Part shown: positions 14,951 to 21,697 of the stretch, piece by piece
How positions within the stretch are numbered: the first letter of the stretch is position 1
Layout: the number at the start of each line of letters is the position of its first letter
DNA from: Actinomycetota bacterium
GTDB taxonomy: Bacteria > Actinomycetota > Actinomycetes > Nanopelagicales > Nanopelagicaceae
Assembly (NCBI GenBank): GCA_947459935.1
Contig: CANHFN010000003.1
Coordinates: forward strand, 1-21,697
Direction of reading: 5' to 3'
DNA length: 21,697 bases
The notes under the pieces: model-generated
What the model saw: the letters and a program-made list of their open reading frames with translations, nothing else
The model's database searches: none
Told to the model about the DNA's origin: nothing
Program-made: the position numbers and the translations under genes

Positions 14951-15877
14951 CTATTTGGCTCGAGGGTGAGCCAATGCGTAACTTTCACGCACTTTATCGA
15001 TAGTAACGAGTGTATAAATCTGTGTTGTCGTGACTGATGCATGGCCCAAAAGTTCTTGCACCACGCGAATATCTGCACCACCATCTAATAAGTGCGTCGC
15101 ATATGAATGTCTAAACACGTGAGGCGACACATTCTCAGTTATGCCCGCAGCATCTGCGGCATCTAAAACCATTTGCCAAGCAGACTGTCTAGAAATTCGA
15201 CTACCGCGTGAGTTAAGAAAAAGAGCTGACGTCACCTTCGAACTTTTAGAAGCTAAATCAGGTCTGACTCTCACTAAATAATTTTCAACTGCCTTTGTCG
15301 CAAAAGATCCCAGCGGAACTATCCGCTCTTTTGACCCTTTACCTCTGAGTTTTAGCGTGGTGACTTTCCCATCACTAGTATCTATGGAACTTAAATCATT
15401 GACATTTATCCCAATCAATTCACTGACTCTAGCGCCACTGCTATAGAGCAATTCCAGCATCGCTTGGTCCCGTGCAGTAATTGGTTGACCTTCTCGATAG
15501 GCCACATCAATCATCGAAACAATTTGGGTAATTGTCAGCGCTTTTGGAAGACGTCTTGCAGATTTTTGAGGGGCAATCTCTAAGGTTGGATCTGCATATC
15601 CATACTCTTGTTGCAGATGCTTGAAAAAGGAACGCAATGTTGAATCAACCCTGTTGATGCTGGCCACTGAAAGCTTTGCCTCACGTAAAGAAATTTCAAA
15701 CTCGTTGATCGTATTGGAATCAACTTCTGAAAGTGACTTACTTCCGAGAAAGATTGAAAACTTGGCAAGATCTCGTCGATAGGCCGCAATGGAATTAACT
15801 GCTAACCCTCTCTCAATCTGCAAATGATTGAGGAAGGAGGAGGTGGCTATATCAAAGTTCAACGGATGGGTAACCAT
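14951..15877 (-). CDS. xerD: Tyrosine recombinase XerD
   Basis: XerD-type recombinases resolve chromosome dimers at dif. The 308-residue product has an N-terminal core-binding domain (about 8-95, with IERGLAVNSIAAYRRDL) and a catalytic domain with the full active-site set: R150 (SSGARVSEL), K180 (RGKGSKER), H253 and R256 (SPHVFRHSYATHLL), H279 (LLGHAS) and nucleophile Y288 (TTQIYTLV). I start at the ATG at 15875-15877, which gives the usual spacing to the first conserved helix. A further ATG at 15914-15916 would add 13 atypical residues. With the chosen start it overlaps ald by 26 bases. The neighbourhood (recN, pyrG, xerD, parA, scpA) is shared with mycobacterial xerD (Rv1701). A dif-like site lies in the same window at 1449-1476. 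Whether a separate XerC exists elsewhere is unknown. Confidence 0.94.
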   Translation of the reverse strand: MVTHPLNFDIATSSFLNHLQIERGLAVNSIAAYRRDLAKFSIFLGSKSLSEVDSNTINEFEISLREAKLSVASINRVDSTLRSFFKHLQQEYGYADPTLEIAPQKSARRLPKALTITQIVSMIDVAYREGQPITARDQAMLELLYSSGARVSELIGINVNDLSSIDTSDGKVTTLKLRGKGSKERIVPLGSFATKAVENYLVRVRPDLASKSSKVTSALFLNSRGSRISRQSAWQMVLDAADAAGITENVSPHVFRHSYATHLLDGGADIRVVQELLGHASVTTTQIYTLVTIDKVRESYALAHPRAK

Positions 15878-16949
15878 GCGCCTGGGCAACAGCTGCGTAG
15901 TAAATCCTTCCTTCATGAACGTTTAATCCCTTGGCCAAATTAGAGTCTTTTTGACATGCCTCTTTCCAGCCATGGTTTGCAAGAGCAAGTGCGTAGGGCA
16001 AAGTCGCATTTGTGAGTGCATAAGTAGAGGCAACCGGGACGGCACCTGGCATGTTTGCTACACAGTAGAACACTGAATTGTGAACATTAAATGTTGGTTC
16101 AGCGTGAGTTGTAGGTTTGGAATCCTCAAAACATCCACCTTGATCTATTGCGATATCAACTAACACCGAACCACTCTTCATTTGTGAAACCAGAGAATTT
16201 GAAATCAGTTTCGGTGCTTTTGCACCGTGGACTAATACGGCTCCAATGACTAAATCAGCTTGTTTAGCTTCGCGTTCGATTGCATGTTTTGAAGCTACAA
16301 GAGTTTTGATACGACCACCATAAACAGTGTCGATGTACTGCAATCTACTGATTGATCTATCGAACACCGTGACATCAGCGCCCATACCTAAGGCAATGAC
16401 GGCGGCATTTAAACCGGCAACTCCCCCGCCAATTACTACAACCCGGCCAGGTGCAACTCCAGGTACTCCACCTAGTAACACTCCTCTGCCGCCATGAGGC
16501 TTTTGTAATGCACTTGCTCCAACCTGCGTTGCAAGTCTTCCCGCAACTTCGCTCATTGGTGAGAGCAGAGGCAATGCTCCGTTAACTTCGACTGTTTCAT
16601 AGGCAATTGCAGTGATTCCAGAACTCACTAAAGCATCGGTGCAGGCCTTTGAGGCGGCTAAATGCAAATAGGTGAAAAGGGTTTGCCCTTTGCGCATCTT
16701 TGAATACTCAGGTTCTATTGGTTCTTTTACCTTTAGAACAAGTTCTGCTGTATTCCAAACATCATCTGCAGTTTCAACAATTGTTGCTCCTGCTGCCAAG
16801 TAATCCTCATTAGTAATTGCTGACCCGATTCCAGCGCCATCTTGAATGAGGACTTTGTGTCCGGCAGCAACTAGTTCAGAGACTCCTTCTGGCGTAAGGG
16901 CAACCCTTGATTCATGAACTTTAATTTCACGTGGAACGCCAACGATCAT
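15852..16949 (-). CDS. ald: Alanine dehydrogenase
   Basis: Ald interconverts L-alanine and pyruvate plus ammonia using NAD. The 365-residue protein is close to the family's standard length. Key residues fall at the positions known for the M. tuberculosis enzyme: R15 (SRVALTP), K75 (VKEP), H96 (YLHLA), with the NAD-binding GGGVAG at 174-179 and the conserved aspartate in VDIAIDQGG (D269). The ATG lies 2 bases after the pyrG stop, with AAAGG 6 bases upstream inside the pyrG end. Its 3' end overlaps xerD. In Streptomyces, ald also sits beside the parA-scpAB region, so the position is conserved. Its presence allows alanine use as a carbon and nitrogen source. Confidence 0.96.
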   Translation of the reverse strand: MIVGVPREIKVHESRVALTPEGVSELVAAGHKVLIQDGAGIGSAITNEDYLAAGATIVETADDVWNTAELVLKVKEPIEPEYSKMRKGQTLFTYLHLAASKACTDALVSSGITAIAYETVEVNGALPLLSPMSEVAGRLATQVGASALQKPHGGRGVLLGGVPGVAPGRVVVIGGGVAGLNAAVIALGMGADVTVFDRSISRLQYIDTVYGGRIKTLVASKHAIEREAKQADLVIGAVLVHGAKAPKLISNSLVSQMKSGSVLVDIAIDQGGCFEDSKPTTHAEPTFNVHNSVFYCVANMPGAVPVASTYALTNATLPYALALANHGWKEACQKDSNLAKGLNVHEGRIYYAAVAQAHGYPSVEL

Positions 16950-16951
16950 GA

Positions 16952-18601
16952 TCAGCCTTTCGCTGCTACCGCCGCTGCTATCAAACCAATGAACAATGGG
17001 TGTGGTCGCGTTGGGCGTGAACGCAGCTCAGGGTGAGCTTGCGTGCCTACGTAGTAAGGATGCACCTCTTTTGGAAGTTCTACAAACTCCACTAGGTCTC
17101 GTTCCTTAAACATTCCCGAGAAAACAAGGCCAGCACTCGAAATCTGTTCACGGTATTCGTTGTTTACTTCATAACGGTGACGATGGCGTTCAGAAACTTC
17201 AGTTGATCCATAAGTTGTTGCAACTACCGATCCTGCCAGTAGATCTGCTTTATAGAGTCCTAAGCGCATAGTTCCACCCATGTCGCCCTTGCCAGACACA
17301 ACATCTTTTTGATCATCCATTGTGGCAATAACAGGTGTGCCAGCATCTGAAAATTCTGCAGAGATAGCATCATTAATTCCAGCAAGATTTCGTGCAGCTT
17401 CAATGACCATGCATTGTAAACCTAAACACAATCCCAAAGTAGGGATCTTGTTCTCACGTGCATACTTAAGAGCTCCAACTTTTCCTTCGATACCGCGAAT
17501 ACCAAATCCGCCAGGCACGCATATTGCATCGACTCCTTGCAAATGTTTTCTTGCACCTTCTGCAGTTTCACATTCATCACTTGCTATCCAGACAATTTCT
17601 ATTTTGGCTAAGTTAGCAAATCCGCCTGCTCGCAAAGCTTCAGATACTGAAAGGTAGGCATCAGGAAGATCGATGTACTTACCAACCAAGCCAACCTTAA
17701 CGGTGTGTTTTGGATGGTGGACTTTCTCCAGTAACTCATCCCAATCACCCCACACAACGTCATGACATTCAAAGCCAAGGCGTTTTACGACATATGAATC
17801 AAGGCCTTCACTGTGGAGGACCTTTGGAATGTCATAAATCGATGGTGCATCAACGGCAGCAACAACGGCTTCTGAATCCACGTCACACATCAGAGAAATC
17901 TTCTTCTTAACACCTTCAGGTATCTCGCGATCAGAGCGCAAGACGATGGCATCAGGTGCGATACCAATACTTCGTAGCGCTGCTACTGAGTGCTGAGTCG
18001 GCTTAGTTTTCAATTCACCGGAAGGACCAATGTAGGGAACCAAAGAAACATGTAAGTAAAAGACATTGTCACGACCAACGTTTTGCCGAATCTGTCGGAT
18101 TGCTTCAAGGAAAGGCTGTGACTCTATGTCTCCCACTGTTCCGCCGACCTCAGTAATCACTAGATCGATGTCAGGACCAGCCATTGCGAGAATTCGTTCT
18201 TTGATTTCATTCGTAATGTGTGGAATCACTTGGACTGTCTCGCCTAGATACTCACCACGTCGCTCTCGTGCGATCACACGGGAATAGACCTGCCCCGTTG
18301 TTACATTTGCAGATCCATGAAGATTGCGATCCAAGAACCGTTCGTAGTGTCCGATGTCTAAATCTGTTTCAGAACCATCATCGGTAACGAACACCTCACC
18401 GTGTTGGAATGGATTCATGGTGCCAGGGTCCACGTTTAAGTAGGGATCTAGTTTTTGCATTGTTACGCGTATGCCTCGAGCTACCAGTAATCTTCCAAGA
18501 CTTGAAGCGGTGAGTCCTTTACCTAAACTTGAGGCGACTCCGCCAGTTACGAATAAATGTTTAGTCACATGTGCTTGGCCCATGGGAGTCAAACCTATCA
18601 T
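16952..18601 (-). CDS. pyrG: CTP synthase
   Basis: PyrG makes CTP from UTP, ATP and glutamine. The 549-residue protein has the synthetase domain with the [17 protein letters not shown] opening (13-29). The C-terminal class I glutamine amidotransferase domain carries the nucleophile C392 in LGLCLGLQC and the H523/E525 pair in QAHPE. The first ATG (18599-18601) has AGGG 9 bases upstream. An ATG six codons later would also suit family length, so the N-terminus is uncertain by six residues. recN ends 17 bases upstream and ald starts 2 bases downstream. CTP produced here and CDP made by the cmk-der product supply both nucleic acid and CDP-lipid synthesis. Confidence 0.97.
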   Translation of the reverse strand: MIGLTPMGQAHVTKHLFVTGGVASSLGKGLTASSLGRLLVARGIRVTMQKLDPYLNVDPGTMNPFQHGEVFVTDDGSETDLDIGHYERFLDRNLHGSANVTTGQVYSRVIARERRGEYLGETVQVIPHITNEIKERILAMAGPDIDLVITEVGGTVGDIESQPFLEAIRQIRQNVGRDNVFYLHVSLVPYIGPSGELKTKPTQHSVAALRSIGIAPDAIVLRSDREIPEGVKKKISLMCDVDSEAVVAAVDAPSIYDIPKVLHSEGLDSYVVKRLGFECHDVVWGDWDELLEKVHHPKHTVKVGLVGKYIDLPDAYLSVSEALRAGGFANLAKIEIVWIASDECETAEGARKHLQGVDAICVPGGFGIRGIEGKVGALKYARENKIPTLGLCLGLQCMVIEAARNLAGINDAISAEFSDAGTPVIATMDDQKDVVSGKGDMGGTMRLGLYKADLLAGSVVATTYGSTEVSERHRHRYEVNNEYREQISSAGLVFSGMFKERDLVEFVELPKEVHPYYVGTQAHPELRSRPTRPHPLFIGLIAAAVAAKG

Positions 18602-18618
18602 TCAAATCTGCCCTACAA

Positions 18619-20319
18619 CTACACCTTGAGCGAAAGTAGCTCCGTGGCGTGCTCACGGGCACTAGATGAGTTCTCCAGACCAGCCAACATGCGGGCTATC
18701 TCTTCAATGCGATCCTCCCCCGACACGTTTCGAACATCGCTCTGGCTCACTGTTCCGTCATTATTTTTAGTCACAACAAAATGGCTATCCGCCCAGGCTG
18801 CTACTTGTGGCAGATGAGTAACCACGATTACTTGTGCGTGTTGAGCCAATTGATGTAATCGCTTACCAACTTCTATTGCCGCCTTTCCTCCAACGCCTGC
18901 ATCAACCTCATCAAAAACATAGGTTCCAATTGGATGTGTTGTGGCAATTACTACTTCAAGTGCCAACATAACACGTGACATCTCACCACCTGATGCTCCT
19001 TTTGCTAGCGCAACAAGCGGTGCATCTTTATGGCCTTGAATAAACATTGCAATTTCATCACAACCATGTGCTGTGAAATCAGATTCCTTTGGCGCTGAGT
19101 AATCGGCGGTTTCTACTTTTGCCACAAATGATGCATGAGGCATAGATAATTGTTGAATCTCTGCTGTTACTAATTTCGAGAGTTGTTCCGCAGACTTGAT
19201 ACGTCTTTCAGAAAGGTTTTGTGCCGTCTTAAGAAGTACTTTCTTGTTAGCCGATAGCTCGACTTCAAGTTCTTCCAAGCGCTGATCTCCACCCTCAAGA
19301 TCAGCTATGGAATCAGAGGAGTTCTTAAAGCGCACGATTAATTCGGCGAGCTCTTGCTCATGAGAGCCTGAACCACCGAATTTCTTGATTAAGGTATTGA
19401 TTTCGGCTTTACGGGCGTGCAGAAAATCTAGCCGAACAGGATCGGCTTCCAATTTGCTTTGATAAGAATTAAGAGCGGTTTGTGCATCATCTAGTAGGAA
19501 AAAACTTTCACTTAGTTGCTGATAAATAGCCTCTAGTTGAGGATCCTTACTTCTAGCTGCCTCAAGTGCTCGTCGTGCCACACCAATTGATGTCAAGGAT
19601 CCAGCCTCTTCATCTTCTATGGCTGCAGTTGCCTGAGCAGTAGCTAAACGAAACTCTTCAACGCTTGAAAGACGCGCTATTTCCAAATCGATCTCGGCAT
19701 ACTCCCCCACCGATGGATTCAATTTCTTGAATGCATTAGCGAACTCTCGCAACTCGGATAGCTCTTTATCCTTTTGCGCAATACTTTTCTTTAAGGTAGA
19801 AATCCGCTCTTTTAACTCGTGATAACTACTCAAGGCTCTTTGGTAGTCACCCAGGTCAATTTGTCCAAAACGATCGACCAGCTCGCGTTGCCTCGAACTC
19901 TTTGTAATGTTCTGATTTGCGGCTTGTCCGTGGACTTCAACCAAATTTTCACCAACAATCGACAATGTGCCTGCAGTTGTACTGATTCCATTGGTTGTTG
20001 CTTTGCTTTTTCCATCTGCTGCCACAGTGCGTGTAACAATCAATTCACCATCTTCAACCAAAACATCTTCAAATAAATGCTCCGAGGACTTTGGGATACT
20101 AAAACGTCCACTAGCAACTAATCTCTCACTACCTTTACGAACCAAAGCACTGTCTGCCTTACCGCCCAAAATCAGGTTTAAAGCGGTCAAAATCATTGTT
20201 TTACCAGCCCCGGTTTCACCAGTTAAAACTGTTAAACCTTTGGATATCTCTAGCGTTGATTGATCTATGACACCGATAGAGCGGATAGTTATCTCTTCAA
20301 GAAAAGTGCGTTCACTCAC
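18619..20319 (-). CDS. recN: DNA repair protein RecN
   Basis: RecN is an SMC-like ATPase that acts early in double-strand break repair. The product (566 residues from the chosen start) has a Walker A GETGAGKT (34-41) and a long central coiled-coil region rich in Glu, Lys and Leu (about 150-370). The ABC signature KGASGGEMSR (about 440-449) and Walker B VFDEVDAGVGG (from about 468) follow. I place the start at the GTG at 20317-20319, which has AAGGA 7 bases upstream and overlaps nadK by 8 bases. A TTG at 20334 would add five residues but lacks a ribosome binding site. The tlyA-nadK-recN order is conserved widely in Gram-positive bacteria. No LexA box was recognised, as expected for an internal operon gene. 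Confidence 0.96.
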   Translation of the reverse strand: MSERTFLEEITIRSIGVIDQSTLEISKGLTVLTGETGAGKTMILTALNLILGGKADSALVRKGSERLVASGRFSIPKSSEHLFEDVLVEDGELIVTRTVAADGKSKATTNGISTTAGTLSIVGENLVEVHGQAANQNITKSSRQRELVDRFGQIDLGDYQRALSSYHELKERISTLKKSIAQKDKELSELREFANAFKKLNPSVGEYAEIDLEIARLSSVEEFRLATAQATAAIEDEEAGSLTSIGVARRALEAARSKDPQLEAIYQQLSESFFLLDDAQTALNSYQSKLEADPVRLDFLHARKAEINTLIKKFGGSGSHEQELAELIVRFKNSSDSIADLEGGDQRLEELEVELSANKKVLLKTAQNLSERRIKSAEQLSKLVTAEIQQLSMPHASFVAKVETADYSAPKESDFTAHGCDEIAMFIQGHKDAPLVALAKGASGGEMSRVMLALEVVIATTHPIGTYVFDEVDAGVGGKAAIEVGKRLHQLAQHAQVIVVTHLPQVAAWADSHFVVTKNNDGTVSQSDVRNVSGEDRIEEIARMLAGLENSSSAREHATELLSLKV

Positions 20320-21163
20320 CACGCCATCCTTCAACTGGTAGTTTGAATTTTGCTACCAAGCGATCGCTAAAAACGGTGTTTTTTAAGTGAGCCAATTGGA
20401 TAACTCTGGGATCTCTCGTGACCATAACTCGGTCGCCTCTTTGCAACTCAAATTTGCGAAGTGCATCTGCAGATAAAAAGGCTTCAGATGATTCAATTCC
20501 AACGGCTATCTTTGATGTCGGTGAGATTACCAGTGGACGCGAAAATAGAGCATGGGCGGAAATTGGTAGGACAACTAACGCATCAACCTCTGGCCAGAGA
20601 ATTGGACCACCGGCAGAGAATGCATAGGCAGTTGAACCTGTAGGTGTTGCACAGATCAAACCATCACAACCCCATCGTGATATTGGACGTCCATCAATTT
20701 CGAGAAAGAGTTCCACCATCGTGGCTTTTTCACGCTCTACTGTCACCTCATTGAGAGCCCAACCACTTGTTACTACTTGGCCATCTCTTTCGACTGAATA
20801 TCCAAGAGTGATGCGAGGATCGATGACATATGTCTTATTCACTAGAGCATGTATGACATCTACAATCTTTGAGCGTTCAACTTCAGACAAAAAGCCAACA
20901 TGCCCCAAGTTCACGCCCAGCAATGGAATATCGCGCACTTGGGCAACTTCTGCAGCACGTAACATCGTTCCATCACCGCCGAGGACAACAGCAACTTCAA
21001 GGTCTGGAAGATCAGCCAAGGAGGATTTGTTAATTCCAGGTATCTCAACATCGGAGATTGTGTAGATTCCGAAAGTCGAGGCAAGATTTTGCTGCAATTC
21101 AACCGCAGCAACTACTGCATCAACTCGTCCTGGATTACATACGATCAATAAATTTCGCTTCAC
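20312..21163 (-). CDS. nadK: NAD kinase
   Basis: NadK phosphorylates NAD to NADP. The 283-residue product has the family signature GGDGT (62-66), the NE pair N138/E139 in ALNEVTVERE, and the GDGLICATPTGSTAY stretch around 164-180 that forms the nucleotide site. The GTG start (21161-21163) overlaps the tlyA stop by 4 bases, and the 3' end overlaps recN by 8 bases. The length matches bacterial NAD kinases. From sequence alone I cannot say whether it uses ATP, polyphosphate or both, although the mycobacterial relative (Rv1695) uses both. Confidence 0.97.
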   Translation of the reverse strand: MKRNLLIVCNPGRVDAVVAAVELQQNLASTFGIYTISDVEIPGINKSSLADLPDLEVAVVLGGDGTMLRAAEVAQVRDIPLLGVNLGHVGFLSEVERSKIVDVIHALVNKTYVIDPRITLGYSVERDGQVVTSGWALNEVTVEREKATMVELFLEIDGRPISRWGCDGLICATPTGSTAYAFSAGGPILWPEVDALVVLPISAHALFSRPLVISPTSKIAVGIESSEAFLSADALRKFELQRGDRVMVTRDPRVIQLAHLKNTVFSDRLVAKFKLPVEGWRGE

Positions 21164-21697
21164 TGTGGTCCAATCGCTATGGCTTGATCAAGCATTTCAT
21201 GATCGATCTCAGGAGCGCCTCTGCGCAACCATAGAAAGTATTCAACATTTCCGGCAGGACCCGGCAGTGGGCTAGCAGTTATTCCTAAGGTGCCAAGTCC
21301 AACATCGAAGGCAGAATCTGCAACTTCAATGACAGCCGACTTGCGCAAGGCAGAGTCACGAACTACACCACCTGCTCCTAGCCTTTCACGACCAACTTCG
21401 AACTGGGGTTTTACCATCAACACAAAATCAGCTTCAGGTTTGGAAACAGCAGCCAAAGCTGGAAGAACCAAGGTAAGTGAAATGAATGAAAGGTCAGCAA
21501 CGACTAAGTCGATCGGCTCTCCCACCATGTCTCCTGTTAGATGACGGATATTAGTTCTGTCTAGAACAGTTACTCGCTCATCTTGGCGCAAACCCCACGC
21601 TAACTGCCCATAACCAACATCAACGGCTACGACATGACCAGCATTTCTGCGCAACAAAACATCAGTGAAACCACCTGTTGAAGCACCTGCATCTAAA
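21160..21697 (-). CDS. tlyA: TlyA-family rRNA 2'-O-methyltransferase (partial, N-terminus outside window)
   Basis: TlyA methylates the 2'-O of cytidines in 16S and 23S rRNA; loss of it confers capreomycin resistance in M. tuberculosis. The frame is open to the right edge of the window, so the N-terminal S4 RNA-binding domain is not seen. Visible are the SAM-binding motif LDAGASTGGFTDVLL right at the edge, then VVADLSFISL and the FVLMVKPQFEVGR catalytic region, all typical of the FtsJ-like methyltransferase fold in TlyA. The stop overlaps the nadK start (GTGA), the conserved tlyA-nadK arrangement. Confidence 0.94.
   Translation of the reverse strand, partial: LDAGASTGGFTDVLLRRNAGHVVAVDVGYGQLAWGLRQDERVTVLDRTNIRHLTGDMVGEPIDLVVADLSFISLTLVLPALAAVSKPEADFVLMVKPQFEVGRERLGAGGVVRDSALRKSAVIEVADSAFDVGLGTLGITASPLPGPAGNVEYFLWLRRGAPEIDHEMLDQAIAIGPQ

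Noticed and set aside
17322..17657. 111-codon plus-strand open frame inside pyrG
   Set aside because: It is wholly antisense to the glutaminase domain of CTP synthase, which is certain; composition looks like a shadow frame.

Overview
The window reads as ordinary chromosome from a compact, mid-to-low-GC actinobacterium. Genes abut or overlap by a few bases, there are no tRNA or rRNA genes, and nothing points to a prophage, insertion sequence or CRISPR array. The gene content is typically actinobacterial: a GarA/OdhI-type FHA protein, an FtsR-type MerR regulator beside a DUF151 nuclease, a fused cytidylate kinase/Der GTPase, and Lnt in a Gram-positive background. The small intergenic gaps and modest GC suggest a streamlined lineage such as freshwater acI (Nanopelagicales). 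That placement is an inference, not something proved here.

Layout. Positions 1-1459 hold the tail of an unidentified gene and lnt, both on the plus strand. Everything from 1513 to the right edge is on the minus strand except a parA/ribbon-helix-helix pair at 13648-14945. The strand switch coincides with a 28-bp dif-like XerC/XerD site at 1449-1476, whose left arm contains the last codons and the stop of lnt. I read this as the chromosome dimer-resolution site, with genes on both sides pointing towards it. It is the most notable feature of the window.

Reading in the direction of minus-strand transcription (right to left), three units appear. (1) tlyA (partial), nadK, recN, pyrG, ald and xerD: rRNA methylation, NADP supply, DNA repair, CTP synthesis, alanine catabolism and dif recombination. 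(2) scpA, scpB and rluB: the kleisin partners of SMC plus an rRNA pseudouridine synthase. The divergent parA/RHH pair is read away from scpA. (3) aroH, tyrA, cmk-der, pgsA-like, gcvH, an FHA protein, ftsR, a DUF151 nuclease, a second MerR gene and gcvP: tyrosine synthesis, CMP phosphorylation and ribosome assembly, phospholipid synthesis, glycine cleavage and cell-cycle or metabolic regulation. From memory, the order in units 1 and 2 with cmk/der matches Mycobacterium tuberculosis Rv1694-Rv1713, and pgsA to gcvP matches Rv1822-Rv1832. Here the two blocks are joined directly by a 4-base overlap.

The longest stretch without a gene (11116-11383) is AT-rich. It carries palindromes and a repeated 8-mer and probably holds the control region of the aroH-to-gcvP run. 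A second possible control element is a pair of mutually exclusive hairpins over the rluB ribosome binding site.
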